This document shows positions 1-8,872 of a stretch of DNA of 64,000 nucleotides, piece by piece. Position numbers and translations under genes: made by a program. Position 1 is the first letter of the stretch. Every line of letters begins with the position of its first letter. Origin of the DNA: Halomarina pelagica (GTDB taxonomy: Archaea > Halobacteriota > Halobacteria > Halobacteriales > Haloarculaceae); assembly GCF_024228315.1 (NCBI RefSeq), contig NZ_CP100454.1, positions 2,294,001 through 2,358,000 of the forward strand. The letters run 5' to 3'. Under the pieces are notes generated by a model. It did no database searches and was not told the DNA's origin. It saw nothing but the letters and a program-made list of their open reading frames with translations.

Positions 1-450
1 GACCCGCACAAGCTGGGTCGGGCGGCCGTCCCCGCCGGCGGCCTGCTCGCGCGCGACGGTTCCCTGCTCGACGCCCTCGCGATCGACACGCCGTACCTCG
101 AATCGACCGCGCAGGTGACGCTGACGGGGACGCGGTCGGGGGCGGGCGTCGCGAGCGCCGTCGCCGCCATGGAGGCGCTCTGGCCGGACGGCTACGCCCG
201 CGAGGAAGCGCGCGCCGCGGCGGACGCCGAGTGGCTGGCCGGGGAACTCACCGCGCGGGGCTACGAGGTCGTCCCTCCGACCCTCCCCCTCGTGGCCGTC
301 GACCTGCCCGACCGGACGGTCGAGGCGCTGCGCGAGCGCGGCTGGCGGCTCTCGCGGACGGCGGCGGGCGAGGCGCGGATCGTGGTGATGCCACACGTCA
401 CCCGCGGGGTGCTCTCGGCGTTCCTCGCGGACCTCGATCGCGTCGAGTAA
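1..450 (+). CDS. mfnA: MfnA-type L-aspartate/L-tyrosine decarboxylase, C-terminal part
   Basis: The frame is open from the first base of the window, so only the last 149 residues of a PLP-dependent group II decarboxylase are present. The first four residues, DPHK, are the family signature in which Lys forms the Schiff base with pyridoxal phosphate. The rest matches the C-terminal half of the family, ending in a conserved MPHVTR-type segment. In archaea this family decarboxylates tyrosine (methanofuran synthesis) or aspartate (beta-alanine for coenzyme A). Haloarchaea lack methanofuran, so the aspartate role is the better inference. The N-terminus lies upstream of the window. Confidence 0.85.
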   Translation, partial: DPHKLGRAAVPAGGLLARDGSLLDALAIDTPYLESTAQVTLTGTRSGAGVASAVAAMEALWPDGYAREEARAAADAEWLAGELTARGYEVVPPTLPLVAVDLPDRTVEALRERGWRLSRTAAGEARIVVMPHVTRGVLSAFLADLDRVE

Positions 451-488
451 GAGAAGACTTACAGCGCCGCGCGCGGAACCCGCCGCGT

Positions 489-1052
489 GTGTCAGCGCTC
501 GTGGTCCCCGTCGACGTCGCTCTCGTCGTCTCCGGCGACGTTCTCCACGCGCTGAAGTCGGCGGTCGAGCACGCGACCGGACCGCTCGGGCTCGTCCTCA
601 TCGCGATCTACTCCTTTCTCATCGCGGTCGCCCTCCCGCTTCCCAGCGAGACGGTCCTCCTCGCACCCCTCGACCTCGGGCTTCCGCCGTGGGCCGACTA
701 CACGCTGATCATCCTCGTGAGCGGCGCGGGGAAGGCCGCCGGGAGCGTCCTCGCGCTCCGCCTGGGCAACGAGGCGAAGCAGTCGGGACCGATCATCGAC
801 CTCCTCCGGCGGTCGCGGCTGGACGTGGTGTCCTACTCGGAGCGCAAGACGATCGCGCTCGCCCATCGGTACGGCTACGTCGGCATGGCGCTCGCGCTGT
901 GCGTCCCCTTCTTCCCCGACACGCTCTCGATCTACGCCTTCTCCGTGCTCGAGGACGACTACGCCAAGTTCGCGCTGGCGGCGTTCGTCGGGAGCGCGGG
1001 TCGGCTGATCGTGACGCTCGCGCTCGTCGGCGGTGTCGTCACGGTCCTCTGA
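489..1052 (+). CDS. VTT/DedA-like (YqaA-type) small membrane protein
   Basis: This 187-aa integral membrane protein starts at GTG 489. The frame continues upstream, but that part reads as low-complexity Arg/Pro sequence and is antisense-like. Four or five hydrophobic segments are visible (about residues 30-55, 65-90, 130-150 and 160-187). Between them is a Gly-rich GAGKAAGS segment, similar to the conserved part of VTT-domain (SNARE-associated/YqaA) proteins. Family members are putative lipid scramblases or transporters; the substrate here is unknown. It follows the decarboxylase by 38 bp on the same strand and could be co-transcribed. Confidence 0.7.
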   Translation: MSALVVPVDVALVVSGDVLHALKSAVEHATGPLGLVLIAIYSFLIAVALPLPSETVLLAPLDLGLPPWADYTLIILVSGAGKAAGSVLALRLGNEAKQSGPIIDLLRRSRLDVVSYSERKTIALAHRYGYVGMALALCVPFFPDTLSIYAFSVLEDDYAKFALAAFVGSAGRLIVTLALVGGVVTVL

Positions 1053-1366
1053 AGACCGACGAGGCTATGTAGGACGCGCGGCGAACCCAGTGACGTGACT
1101 CACCCGGCGCGGCCCCCCGCGGTTTCCCCTCCTATGCGCGCGGAGCCGTCGCCGCGTCGGTGAATCGTCGCGTCGGCCGGTCATACGGCCTCCGGGACGC
1201 GACCTGAACCCGACGTTCTCCGGACTGTCGATCGCAGAGCGACCGGCGGGGCCGCGCAGCGCGGCCCCCACGGCACACCACGGACACACGCGGTACACAG
1301 CACGATGATCCACACCGATCACCGAAATCGGCGGGTTTTAGGCCCGCACGGGAGGCATCGATAGAC
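1053..1366. other. Intergenic region upstream of metG with a GC-rich perfect hairpin
   Basis: No convincing gene is present. A perfect 9-bp inverted repeat with a 3-nt loop (CAG) occupies 1248-1268. A T-rich TATA-like stretch (GTTTTAG, about 1332-1338) lies roughly 30 nt before the metG ATG and is the likely promoter. The rest shows nothing recognisable. Confidence 0.45.
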
Positions 1367-3487
1367 ATGAGCCACGAGGACTTCCCCACGGAACGCCCGG
1401 CGGTGGTCACCTGCGGGTTGCCCTACGCCAACGGCGACCTGCACATCGGCCACCTGCGAACGTACGTCGGCGGCGACGTGTTCGCCCGCGCGCTGCGCCG
1501 ACTCGGACAGCGGACCGCCTTCGTCTCCGGGTCGGACATGCACGGCACGCCCGTCGCCGTCAACGCGGAGCGGGAGGGCGTCGCGCCCGAGGAGTTCGCG
1601 CTCCGCTGGCACGAGACGTACGAGGCGACGTTTCCCCGGTTCGGCGTCGAGTTCGACAACTACGGCCACACGCACGACGAGACGAACACCGAGCTGACGA
1701 CGGAGATCGTCCGCGCGCTCGACGAGGCGGGCTACGTCTACGAGAAGGAGATCCTCGTCGCCTACGACCCCGAGGAGGATCAGTACCTCCCGGATCGCTA
1801 CGTCGAGGGGACCTGCCCCTACTGCGGCGCGAAGGCGCGCGGCGACGAGTGCGACGAGGGGTGTCAGCGCCACCTCGAACCCGGCGAGGTCGAGGACCCC
1901 GTCTCGATCGTCACGGGCAACCCCGCGGAGTACAGGGAGCGGACGCACAAGTTCTTCCGCGTCTCCGAGTTCCAGGAGTACCTCCAGGGGTTCATCGACC
2001 GGCTTGAGGGCACCTCGAACGCGCGCAACCAGCCCCGCGAGTGGATCGAGGGCGAACTCAAGGACTGGTGCATCACCCGCGACATGGACTGGGGGATCGA
2101 CTACCCGGGAGAGGGTTCGGAGGACCTCGTCCTGTACGTCTGGGTCGACGCCCCCATCGAGTACGTCTCCTCGACGAAGCAGTACACCGAGCGCGTCGGA
2201 GCAGACGAGTACGACTGGGAGGAGACGTGGAGGGACGCGGGCGAGGTCGTCCACGTCATCGGCCGAGACATCATCCAGCACCACACCGTCTTCTGGCCGG
2301 CGATGCTCCGCGGCGTCGGGTACACCGAGCCGCGGGCCGTCATGGCGAGCGGGTTCGTCACCCTCGGCGGGAAGGGCTTCTCCACCTCCCGGAACCGGGC
2401 GGTCTGGGCCGACGAGTACCTCGACGAGGGGTTCCACCCCGACCCGCTTCGCTACTACATCGCCACCAACGGCGGCTTCCAGCAGGACGTCGACTTCTCC
2501 TGGGAGAAGTTCGCCGAGCGCGTGAACGGCGAACTCGTCGGGACGGTCGGCAACTTCGTCTACCGCTCGCTACTGTTCGCCCACCGCGAGTACGGGGGGA
2601 CGCCGGACGCGCCGCTCTCCGACGAGGTGCGCGAGCGCATCGAGGGCGCGATCGCCGACTTCGACGAGGCCGTCAACGACTACGACGTCCGGGCGGTCGG
2701 TCGGTCGACGGTCCGCCTCGCGCAGTTCGGCAACGAGTACATCCAGCGCAACGAGCCGTGGAAGCTCACCGACGATGACAGCGAGCGCGCCGCACAGGTC
2801 ATCCGGGACTGCGTCCAGCTCGCCAAGGCCGTCGCCGTGCTCTTCCAGCCGATCGCGCCCGACGCCGCCGAGCGCCTCTGGGGACAGCTGAACGAGGACG
2901 GCTCCGTCCACGACGCGACGCTCGACGCGGCGCTCGCGGAACCCGCCGCCTCCTTCGACGCGCCGAGCGAGCTGTTCGAGAAGATCGAGGCCGAGCGCGT
3001 CGAGGAACTCAACGAGAAGCTCGAGGCGCGGGTCGCCGAGGCGACCGAGGAGGACGCCGAGACGGGAGCGGACGCGGACGCCGCCGCTGACGCCGACGAC
3101 GGCGACGGCGACGGCGAGGCCGAATCGGACGCGCCCGACGCGCCCGCGGACCTCGAACCGCTCGTCGACGAGCGCGTCGGGTTCGAGGAGTTCCAGGGGC
3201 TCGACCTGCGCGTCGGCGAGATCGTGCGCGCCGAGCCGATCGAGGGGGCGGACAAGCTCCTCCGACTGGAGGTGGACGTCGGCGTCGAGACGCGACAGAT
3301 CGTCGCGGGCCTCCGACAGCTCCACGACGCGGCCGACCTGCCCGGCACGCGCGTCGTCGTGGTCGCCAACCTCGAGAAGGCCGAACTCTTCGGCGTCGAG
3401 AGCGACGGAATGGTGCTCGCCGCGGGGGAGGCGGCGGACCTGCTCACCACGCACGGCGACGCACCCCCCGGGACGAAGGTTCGGTAG
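1367..3487 (+). CDS. metG: Methionyl-tRNA synthetase with C-terminal tRNA-binding domain
   Basis: The 706-aa cytoplasmic enzyme charges tRNA-Met, and initiator tRNA, with methionine. It has the class I HIGH motif at residues 26-29, a zinc-knuckle insertion (CPYC...CDEGC, about 150-166) and a KMSKS-loop variant FSTSR at about 339-343. A very acidic Asp/Ala/Glu linker (about 560-600) leads to a fused C-terminal EMAP-II/Trbp111-like OB-fold (about 606-706, FQGLDLRVGEI). In many archaea this domain is a separate protein; fusion is usual in haloarchaea. Length and motifs are complete. Confidence 0.97.
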   Translation: MSHEDFPTERPAVVTCGLPYANGDLHIGHLRTYVGGDVFARALRRLGQRTAFVSGSDMHGTPVAVNAEREGVAPEEFALRWHETYEATFPRFGVEFDNYGHTHDETNTELTTEIVRALDEAGYVYEKEILVAYDPEEDQYLPDRYVEGTCPYCGAKARGDECDEGCQRHLEPGEVEDPVSIVTGNPAEYRERTHKFFRVSEFQEYLQGFIDRLEGTSNARNQPREWIEGELKDWCITRDMDWGIDYPGEGSEDLVLYVWVDAPIEYVSSTKQYTERVGADEYDWEETWRDAGEVVHVIGRDIIQHHTVFWPAMLRGVGYTEPRAVMASGFVTLGGKGFSTSRNRAVWADEYLDEGFHPDPLRYYIATNGGFQQDVDFSWEKFAERVNGELVGTVGNFVYRSLLFAHREYGGTPDAPLSDEVRERIEGAIADFDEAVNDYDVRAVGRSTVRLAQFGNEYIQRNEPWKLTDDDSERAAQVIRDCVQLAKAVAVLFQPIAPDAAERLWGQLNEDGSVHDATLDAALAEPAASFDAPSELFEKIEAERVEELNEKLEARVAEATEEDAETGADADAAADADDGDGDGEAESDAPDAPADLEPLVDERVGFEEFQGLDLRVGEIVRAEPIEGADKLLRLEVDVGVETRQIVAGLRQLHDAADLPGTRVVVVANLEKAELFGVESDGMVLAAGEAADLLTTHGDAPPGTKVR

Positions 3488-3531
3488 CGGATCAGCGACA
3501 CGCCTTTCCGGGTCGTTCGCGTAGGCGTCCC

Positions 3532-3705
3532 ATGGCCGACGACGAGTCCGAGTGGCGGTTCACCCCCGACGGCGACCTGATGGGTGCCGGGGACGATCCG
3601 TTCGACGCCGATCCGGAGCCGGAATCGCCGACCTTCGAGAACGCCTTCTTCGTCCTGCTGGGGGCCGTCGCGACGGTCGCCGTCTTCGCGATCATGTTCC
3701 TCTAG
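3532..3705 (+). CDS. Small acidic single-pass membrane protein (57 aa, DUF7312-like)
   Basis: This short ORF begins with ATG and encodes an acidic N-terminal half (MADDESEWRFTPDGDL...) followed by one transmembrane helix (about residues 36-56) ending at the C-terminus. The organisation resembles a small protein often annotated DUF7312 in haloarchaea; that name is from memory and needs a profile search. It lies between metG and nfeD, 44 bp after metG. Its function is unknown; the anchor suggests the acidic part faces the cytoplasm. Confidence 0.65.
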   Translation: MADDESEWRFTPDGDLMGAGDDPFDADPEPESPTFENAFFVLLGAVATVAVFAIMFL

Positions 3706-3744
3706 TCCAGAAGCGTTAATCTACGGACAGACCCTAGCACACGC

Positions 3745-4305
3745 ATGACGCTCCTCCAACTCCCCTCGGGATTGGAACTCTCCCTCCCCGTCCTGTTGTT
3801 GCTCGCGGGGACGGGTCTCATCGTCGCCGAGGCGCTCGCGCCTGGCGCGCACTTCATCGTCGTCGGCATCGCCCTGCTCGCCGCGGGCCTCGTCGGCCTG
3901 GTCGTCGGCGGCGGGGCGCTCGGCATCTTCCTCATGATGCTGTCGGTGTTGCTCGTCGGGGGACTCGCGTTCTACGCCTACCGCGAGTTCGACCTCTACG
4001 GCGGGAAGGGCCGCAGTCGGACGAGCGACTCGTCGTCGCTCCGGGGGAAGACCGGGCAGGTCACCGAGCGGGTGACGACCGCCGGCGGGCAGGTGAAACT
4101 CGACGGCGGGGGGTTCAACCCCTACTACGCCGCGCGGTCGATGGAGGGGGAGATCCCCGAGGGGACCGAGGTGATGGTGATCGACCCCGGCGGGGGGAAC
4201 GTCGTCGTCGTCGAACCGCTGTCGCTCATCGAGGACGCCATCGATAGAGAACTGCGCGAGGGACGGGCGCACGAGACCGACCGCGACGAACCCGAAACCG
4301 TTTGA
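3745..4305 (+). CDS. NfeD family membrane protein
   Basis: The 186-aa protein has hydrophobic segments at about residues 14-30, 36-55 and 58-80, then a C-terminal soluble NfeD OB-fold domain (about 98-158, with GKTGQV and EGTEVMVIDP). NfeD proteins are partners of SPFH/stomatin proteins and help organise membrane microdomains. This is the short form without the ClpP-like protease domain. Its expected SPFH partner is on the same strand at 6428, but an AT-rich segment of about 2 kb with reverse-strand genes now separates them. Confidence 0.85.
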   Translation: MTLLQLPSGLELSLPVLLLLAGTGLIVAEALAPGAHFIVVGIALLAAGLVGLVVGGGALGIFLMMLSVLLVGGLAFYAYREFDLYGGKGRSRTSDSSSLRGKTGQVTERVTTAGGQVKLDGGGFNPYYAARSMEGEIPEGTEVMVIDPGGGNVVVVEPLSLIEDAIDRELREGRAHETDRDEPETV

Positions 4306-4488
4306 TTCGGATACGGCGGTCGCGTTTATTCGTTCGCTCTTGTGTAGTACATTGTTGATGTAGAGCTGTCTTGCGATTCTGTAGTGAATCGAGCGAGACT
4401 AAAACCAGATCGTTAGGCAGTCAGGCGGTCAGTTTTTGTTCCTGTTCTACCGTAGAGAGCTGTATCAACAATCTCCTACGGAAGAGCG

Positions 4489-4860
4489 TTATTCGTTTAG
4501 TCGCTCGAACGTGATTTCACCGTTCGTGACTCGAACAGCGAGCGGGGAGACGGCGTCATTCCATTCGTAGGTATCACTGGGTCCATTCTGAACAGTCACT
4601 TCCACCAAATTATCCGTGTGCATGAGAACTTTGTTGTTAACTGTTTGTTCCTCATTTGGAGATAGCGACATTGTTTCTTCAACAATGATGTCGCTGTCAT
4701 CTATAGAGGTCACTGCAATTGTCACCGTGATTTCATCGGTTGTTTCATTCGAGATGTCGATATCGGTCGCGCCTCGAGAAGAGGAGAGGCAGCCAGCACC
4801 GCTTATCCCGAAAACGGATATACTGCCAGCGCGGAGGACCGTTCGGCGGGAATAGGCCAT
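4489..4860 (-). CDS. Tat-exported putative lipoprotein of unknown function
   Basis: The 123-aa product begins MAYSRRTVLRAG, a twin-arginine signal, followed by a hydrophobic stretch and a lipobox (GAGC) at about residues 22-25. The mature protein is a small, Thr/Ser-rich, beta-type domain with no family I recognise. Two in-frame ATGs lie upstream (4878, 4869). The ATG at 4860 is preferred because an A/T-rich TATA-like box (4884-4894) sits about 27 nt away, fitting leaderless transcription. Codon usage is markedly AT-richer than the surroundings. Confidence 0.65.
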   Translation of the reverse strand: MAYSRRTVLRAGSISVFGISGAGCLSSSRGATDIDISNETTDEITVTIAVTSIDDSDIIVEETMSLSPNEEQTVNNKVLMHTDNLVEVTVQNGPSDTYEWNDAVSPLAVRVTNGEITFERLNE

Positions 4861-4963
4861 GAGATTCATAGATGCCATCTCAGTAAATATTTTTTGCTGC
4901 CAATGTTTTCTTGCTTTGTATTGATTACGAAATAGTGGTGGTGAAGAGATAGATGAAATGTGT

Positions 4964-6223
4964 CTATGAGGTCGTTACTTTTGTGTAGGAACAGGCAGTC
5001 CAACTCCCCCACGTAAGATAGTGTGATTGGCTGTCGTAGGTGTCATAGAGTTCGAACACTTCTCCGCCCTCACGATATCCAATGACGGTAGTTGTATGGT
5101 TCCCATACGGGTTGCTGCGGTCTTGCGCCGTTCCGCCGTTCGTCATATTGAGAAGGAACGGACGATTATTGATGCTGATCTCTGCCAGCGTAAAGTCCGG
5201 ATGATTCCACGCATAGATGTTAGACCCGTTATAGTTTTTCGTTCCCCAGATGTAATTGTCGAACCCATCATCGATCTTCCAAGGATCGGTTGCCCCTTCT
5301 GAATCATTGTCAGTATCCATTGTGATATGGAGTTGGTCAATGATGGATTCACGTGCGTCTGCATCTCCTTCACTGACGCCTTCGTGAAATCCGATGATCA
5401 TCGATCCAGCGATAGGACTGCAGCCGTCCCATCGGCCCCAGGTATCTGGACCCGTTCCCACATATGTCCGGCTAGCGTTGCCCTTGTCGGTTTCTGTCTA
5501 AGCTGGAACTCCATAGATCGTGTCTGAGTCACTGCCACCTGGGTTGATGATATCGGTGGGAGAGATGCTGTCGGTGGAGCCTGAGTGATCAGTATTGTCC
5601 TCGGAACTGGTTAGTGTTCTCCATTCATCTATTACATGATCATTATCAAATGACATTGCTACCGGCGAGATGCCATTCCCGACGGTTTGGGGCTGTTTGT
5701 TACGAAGATTCATTGCTTTCCCCTCCGCGAGTTCGAGACCGTACTTCACGCCACCGTGATATAGGAGATTTCCGCTTACTGTGAATCCCTGCTGTTGGGC
5801 GACGTTGCGCGTTGATTGAACCAATGCATTGGGAGGTGTAGCCCTACTATATTCGAGAATCGGGGCCCAATCTGATCGGGCAGCGGCCGTGACGTAACCG
5901 ACAAATTCGTTGCTCTTCTTAAGAGGAAAGACATACGCACTTGAGATGTACTTAGGACCCTTTCCAGCATTCTTCATGACGAATGTAGTCGATTTTCCTA
6001 CTGTTGCACCCTCCCATGACGCGAAACGAGGATCAGCCACAAGTTCACGGACCTTTGTCCGGACTGCCTGCTTCGCAGTTCCCTTCCTAACTCTATCTTC
6101 GTGACTACGTGAGTTCAAGCCAGAGGCTCCGAGTGCGAGGCCAGAGGCTGTACTGGCGAGCCCAGTTGTTCCGATAGCTTTGAGAACGCTACGACGATTA
6201 AGCTGGAGACCTTTGATTGGTAT
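4964..6223 (-). pseudogene. Tat-secreted C39-like cysteine peptidase, broken by an in-frame amber and lost start codon
   Basis: One minus-strand frame carries a Tat signal (codons for NRRSVLKAIG, Arg-Arg at 6191-6196), then a domain of about 200 aa, an in-frame TAG at 5498-5500, and after it the rest of a papain-fold/C39-like domain. That rest has a WDGC catalytic-Cys motif near 5422, NHTTTVIGY (His) and YDTYD. All catalytic residues lie beyond the stop. No ATG/GTG/TTG lies between the upstream TGA (6239-6241) and the Tat motif. The codon at 6223-6221 is ATA, positioned about 25 nt after a TATA box, so the start was probably ATG. Parts usable as separate frames are 5498-6118 (TTG) and 4964-5461 (GTG). 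Readthrough is an alternative but less likely. Confidence 0.65.
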
Positions 6224-6247
6224 CCAATAGTGTCTTCTTCATAATAA

Positions 6248-6255
6248 TATATAAA
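6248..6255 (-). promoter_or_regulatory. TATA box of the broken peptidase gene
   Basis: On the minus strand the sequence reads TTTATATA, centred about 27 nt before the ATA codon at 6223-6221. This supports a leaderless start at that codon. Confidence 0.5.
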
Positions 6256-6398
6256 CATAACTAACTCTCTGGTAGAGATGTTTGACCTATCGGTAGAAGC
6301 TATGAAGGATAGTTTACGTGATACAGAAGAGAGTTCTGCAGTGTGCGAGATGCCCTTCTTTTGTCTTTAATTGAAAGTGGTTGACCCAGTGCGAATCC

Positions 6399-6405
6399 TT
6401 TTATC
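6399..6405 (+). promoter_or_regulatory. TATA-like box of the SPFH gene
   Basis: TTTTATC lies about 26 nt before ATG 6428, fitting a leaderless transcript. It gives the SPFH gene its own promoter despite separation from nfeD and argues against the upstream TTG at 6371 as the start. Confidence 0.5.
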
Positions 6406-6427
6406 AGTGACATGCCAAGGTCCGAGT

Positions 6428-7642
6428 ATGCTCCCCGCAATCGTGTTGCAGGTCGGTTTCGAGGGCGCGCTGGTGTCGCTCGTGGCGCTGGTGTTGCTGC
6501 TCATCGCGATCGTCGCGGTGTGGCAGGCCGTCGAGATCGTGAACGCCTACGAGAAGCGCGCGCTCACCGTCTTCGGCGAGTACCGCAAACTCCTCGAACC
6601 GGGCATCAACTTCGTCCCGCCGTTCGTCTCGCGGACGTACCCCTTCGACATGCGGACGCAGACGCTGGACGTGCCGCGCCAGGAGGCCATCACGCGCGAC
6701 AACTCGCCCGTCACCGCGGACGCCGTCGTCTACATCAAGGTGATGGACGCGAAGAAGGCCTTCCTCGAGGTTGACGACTACAAGCGCGCCGTCTCGAACC
6801 TGGCGCAGACCACCCTCCGGGCGGTGCTCGGCGACATGGAACTCGACGAGACGCTCAACAAGCGCCAGGAGATCAACGCGCGCATCCGCAAGGAACTCGA
6901 CGAGCCGACCGACGAGTGGGGCGTGCGCGTCGAGTCGGTCGAGGTGCGCGAGGTCAACCCCAGCGCCGACGTCCAGCAGGCGATGGAGCAGCAGACCGCC
7001 GCCGAGCGCCGCCGCCGCGCCATGATCCTCGAGGCGCAGGGCGAACGCCGCAGCGCCGTCGAGACGGCGGAGGGAGAGAAGCAGTCGAACATCATCCGTG
7101 CGCAGGGGGAGAAACAGAGCCAGATCCTCGAGGCGCAGGGCGACGCGATCTCGACCGTCCTCCGGGCGAAGTCCGCCGAGTCGATGGGCGAGCGCGCCAT
7201 CATCGAGAAGGGCATGGAGACGCTCCAGGCCATCGGCGAGGGCGAGTCCACGACGTTCGTCCTCCCGCAGGAACTCACCTCGCTCGTGGGGCGCTACGGC
7301 AAGCACCTCACCGGCAGCGACGTGCAGGCGGACGGGAGCGTCCTCGACAGCCTCGAGTTCGACGAGGAGACCCGCGAGATGCTCGGACTGGACGACATCG
7401 AGCGCATCATCGGCGAGATCGACGAGGCCGCCGAGATGGACGTCGAGCAGATGGAACAGGAGGCCCAGGCGATCAAGGCCGGGGCCGACACGGCCGACAT
7501 CAAGGACCCCGACGAGGTCATCGAGGAGATGGACGCGGAGATGGACGCCGAGACGAACGCGGCCGATTCCGAGTCCACCGGTGGAGCGTCCGCCGGCGAT
7601 GCGTCCGACGAGGAGAGCGTCCGGGAACCCGAGACGCAATAA
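6428..7642 (+). CDS. SPFH/band 7 (stomatin/prohibitin-like) membrane protein
   Basis: The 404-aa protein has one N-terminal membrane helix (about residues 8-30), an SPFH domain (about 35-215, with EPGINFVPPF and TLDVPRQEAITRDN), an Ala/Glu/Arg-rich coiled coil (about 190-260), and an acidic Asp/Glu-rich tail. SPFH proteins oligomerise into membrane microdomain scaffolds and often regulate proteases; NfeD is the usual partner. ATG 6428 is chosen over in-frame TTG 6371 because of the TATA-like box and because the hydrophobic anchor then begins near residue 5. Composition returns to high GC exactly here. Confidence 0.9.
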   Translation: MLPAIVLQVGFEGALVSLVALVLLLIAIVAVWQAVEIVNAYEKRALTVFGEYRKLLEPGINFVPPFVSRTYPFDMRTQTLDVPRQEAITRDNSPVTADAVVYIKVMDAKKAFLEVDDYKRAVSNLAQTTLRAVLGDMELDETLNKRQEINARIRKELDEPTDEWGVRVESVEVREVNPSADVQQAMEQQTAAERRRRAMILEAQGERRSAVETAEGEKQSNIIRAQGEKQSQILEAQGDAISTVLRAKSAESMGERAIIEKGMETLQAIGEGESTTFVLPQELTSLVGRYGKHLTGSDVQADGSVLDSLEFDEETREMLGLDDIERIIGEIDEAAEMDVEQMEQEAQAIKAGADTADIKDPDEVIEEMDAEMDAETNAADSESTGGASAGDASDEESVREPETQ

Positions 7643-7686
7643 GTCTACCCGAAGCGATTTTACCTCCCTCCGTCGTATCGACTGCC

Positions 7687-8301
7687 GTGAGCGACCAGCC
7701 GAGTGGGAGCGTCGACGAGGAAAAGCGGGCGACGTTGCGGCGGTTCGCGGCGCTCGGAGCCGTCGCTCCGCTCGCGCGCCTCGCGGACACGGACGCGCAG
7801 AGCGACGCGCGCGACGCGATCGCGGGCTACCTCTCGACGACGCCCGGCGCGCACTTCTCGAAGATCCGCGACGACCTCTCGCTCGGGACCGGCGAGACCC
7901 AGCATCACCTCCGACGGCTGGTCGAGGCGGGCGCGATCGAGAGCTTCCGCGACGGCGAGTACCGCCGGTACGTCCCGGCGCGGCGGTTCTCCCGCTTCGA
8001 GCGGACGGCGCTCGGCTACCTCCGGCGCGAGACGCCCCGCGGCATGCTCATCGCGCTGCTGCGCGATCCCGACGCGACGGCGAGCGCGCTCGCCGACGGA
8101 CTCGGCGTCTCCCGGCCCACCGTGAGCAAGTACGCGAAGGAACTGGAGGGCGCGGGCCTGCTCGACCGCACCGACGGCTACGCGGTGGTGCGCCCCGAGA
8201 CGGTGCTGACGCTGCTCGTCCGCCACGCCGACTCCTTCGGCGAGGACGCGGTCGCGCTGGCGGGCGAGGCGGACTCGCTGGTCCGGTACGACCCGCGGTG
8301 A
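7687..8301 (+). CDS. Tandem winged-helix transcriptional regulator
   Basis: The 204-aa protein starts at GTG 7687, 44 bp after the SPFH gene. Two winged-HTH units are visible. One lies around residues 45-105 (HFSKIRDDL...THHLRRLVEAG-type recognition helix). The second lies around 130-185 (ATASALADGLGVSRPTVSKYAKELEGAGL). This two-wHTH layout is common in haloarchaeal regulators with MarR/ArsR-like folds. No sensor domain is visible. It may be co-transcribed with the SPFH gene. Targets are unknown. Confidence 0.75.
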   Translation: MSDQPSGSVDEEKRATLRRFAALGAVAPLARLADTDAQSDARDAIAGYLSTTPGAHFSKIRDDLSLGTGETQHHLRRLVEAGAIESFRDGEYRRYVPARRFSRFERTALGYLRRETPRGMLIALLRDPDATASALADGLGVSRPTVSKYAKELEGAGLLDRTDGYAVVRPETVLTLLVRHADSFGEDAVALAGEADSLVRYDPR

Positions 8302-8474
8302 GCCGACCCGACCCGACGGCGTTCTCTCCCCGGAAGCCGATCCGCTGAAGTCAATTCGCCGAAGTCGATCCGCTGAAATCGATCGAGACTGCGTCCCGGA
8401 AGCGGGGCGCTCTGCGGCGTTCCTGTCGATGAATCTATTACTCTTGGGGTCAGACCTGTATCAGAATTCGTACG

Positions 8475-8861
8475 ATGACCAACCACACGGGCAAGGCCAG
8501 TATCGCCCTGCTTATCGGTTTACTCCTGGCCGCGACGGTCGCCGGGTCGGCGACCGAGCAGGCGCTCCTCGCGCTCGTGATAGCGGTCCCCGCGTTCGTC
8601 GTCCTCTATCAGGTCCATCGGGCGATGGACGCGACCTCCGGCGTCGGGGGAAAACTCGAAGCGGCGGTCTGGGAACTCGGCTTCGCGTGCGCGCTCCTGA
8701 CTATCGGCGGCGGCATCGGGACGGGGATCGTCTTCAACGCCGATCTCCACCGACAGGAGTCGCACGTCTCGTTCGTCGTCGCGGTAAGCGTCGCGGTGGC
8801 GTTCCTGCTGCTCGGCTACGCGGTGGACTTTCGGCGTCGGACGGGGTCGAGGTCGGCGTAG
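8475..8861 (+). CDS. Four-helix membrane protein of unknown function
   Basis: This 128-aa protein is dominated by hydrophobic segments (about residues 9-27, 29-48, 66-86 and 98-118) with short polar loops and a basic C-terminus. I do not recognise a family. An AT-rich stretch near 8431-8440 may be its promoter, which would leave a short leader. It is convergent with the gene at 8873, only 11 bp away. Confidence 0.6.
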   Translation: MTNHTGKASIALLIGLLLAATVAGSATEQALLALVIAVPAFVVLYQVHRAMDATSGVGGKLEAAVWELGFACALLTIGGGIGTGIVFNADLHRQESHVSFVVAVSVAVAFLLLGYAVDFRRRTGSRSA

Positions 8862-8872
8862 GGAGATCGACC

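Larger units (their letters stand above)
4306..6370. other. AT-rich island between nfeD and its SPFH partner
   Basis: Base composition and codon use change sharply here: A/T-rich runs and AT-ending codons replace the G/C-saturated coding on both sides. All coding in it is on the minus strand (a lipoprotein and a broken peptidase), while both flanking genes are on the plus strand. I see no transposase, integrase or clear terminal repeats. The composition change is seen; horizontal acquisition is inferred. Confidence 0.7.

Noticed and set aside
5498-5500. The in-frame TAG as a pyrrolysine codon
   Set aside because: No pyl genes or PYLIS-like context are visible here, and the missing start codon in the same gene favours decay. 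Kept only as a check.
5498-6118. Treating the peptidase N-terminal half as a complete gene starting at TTG 6118
   Set aside because: The TTG lies after the Tat signal codons in the same frame, so it would remove the signal that the rest of the protein needs; the real start is upstream and damaged.
6371-6427. TTG 6371 as start of the SPFH protein
   Set aside because: The TATA-like box at 6399-6405 would lie inside the coding region, and the extra residues precede the conserved membrane anchor without similarity.
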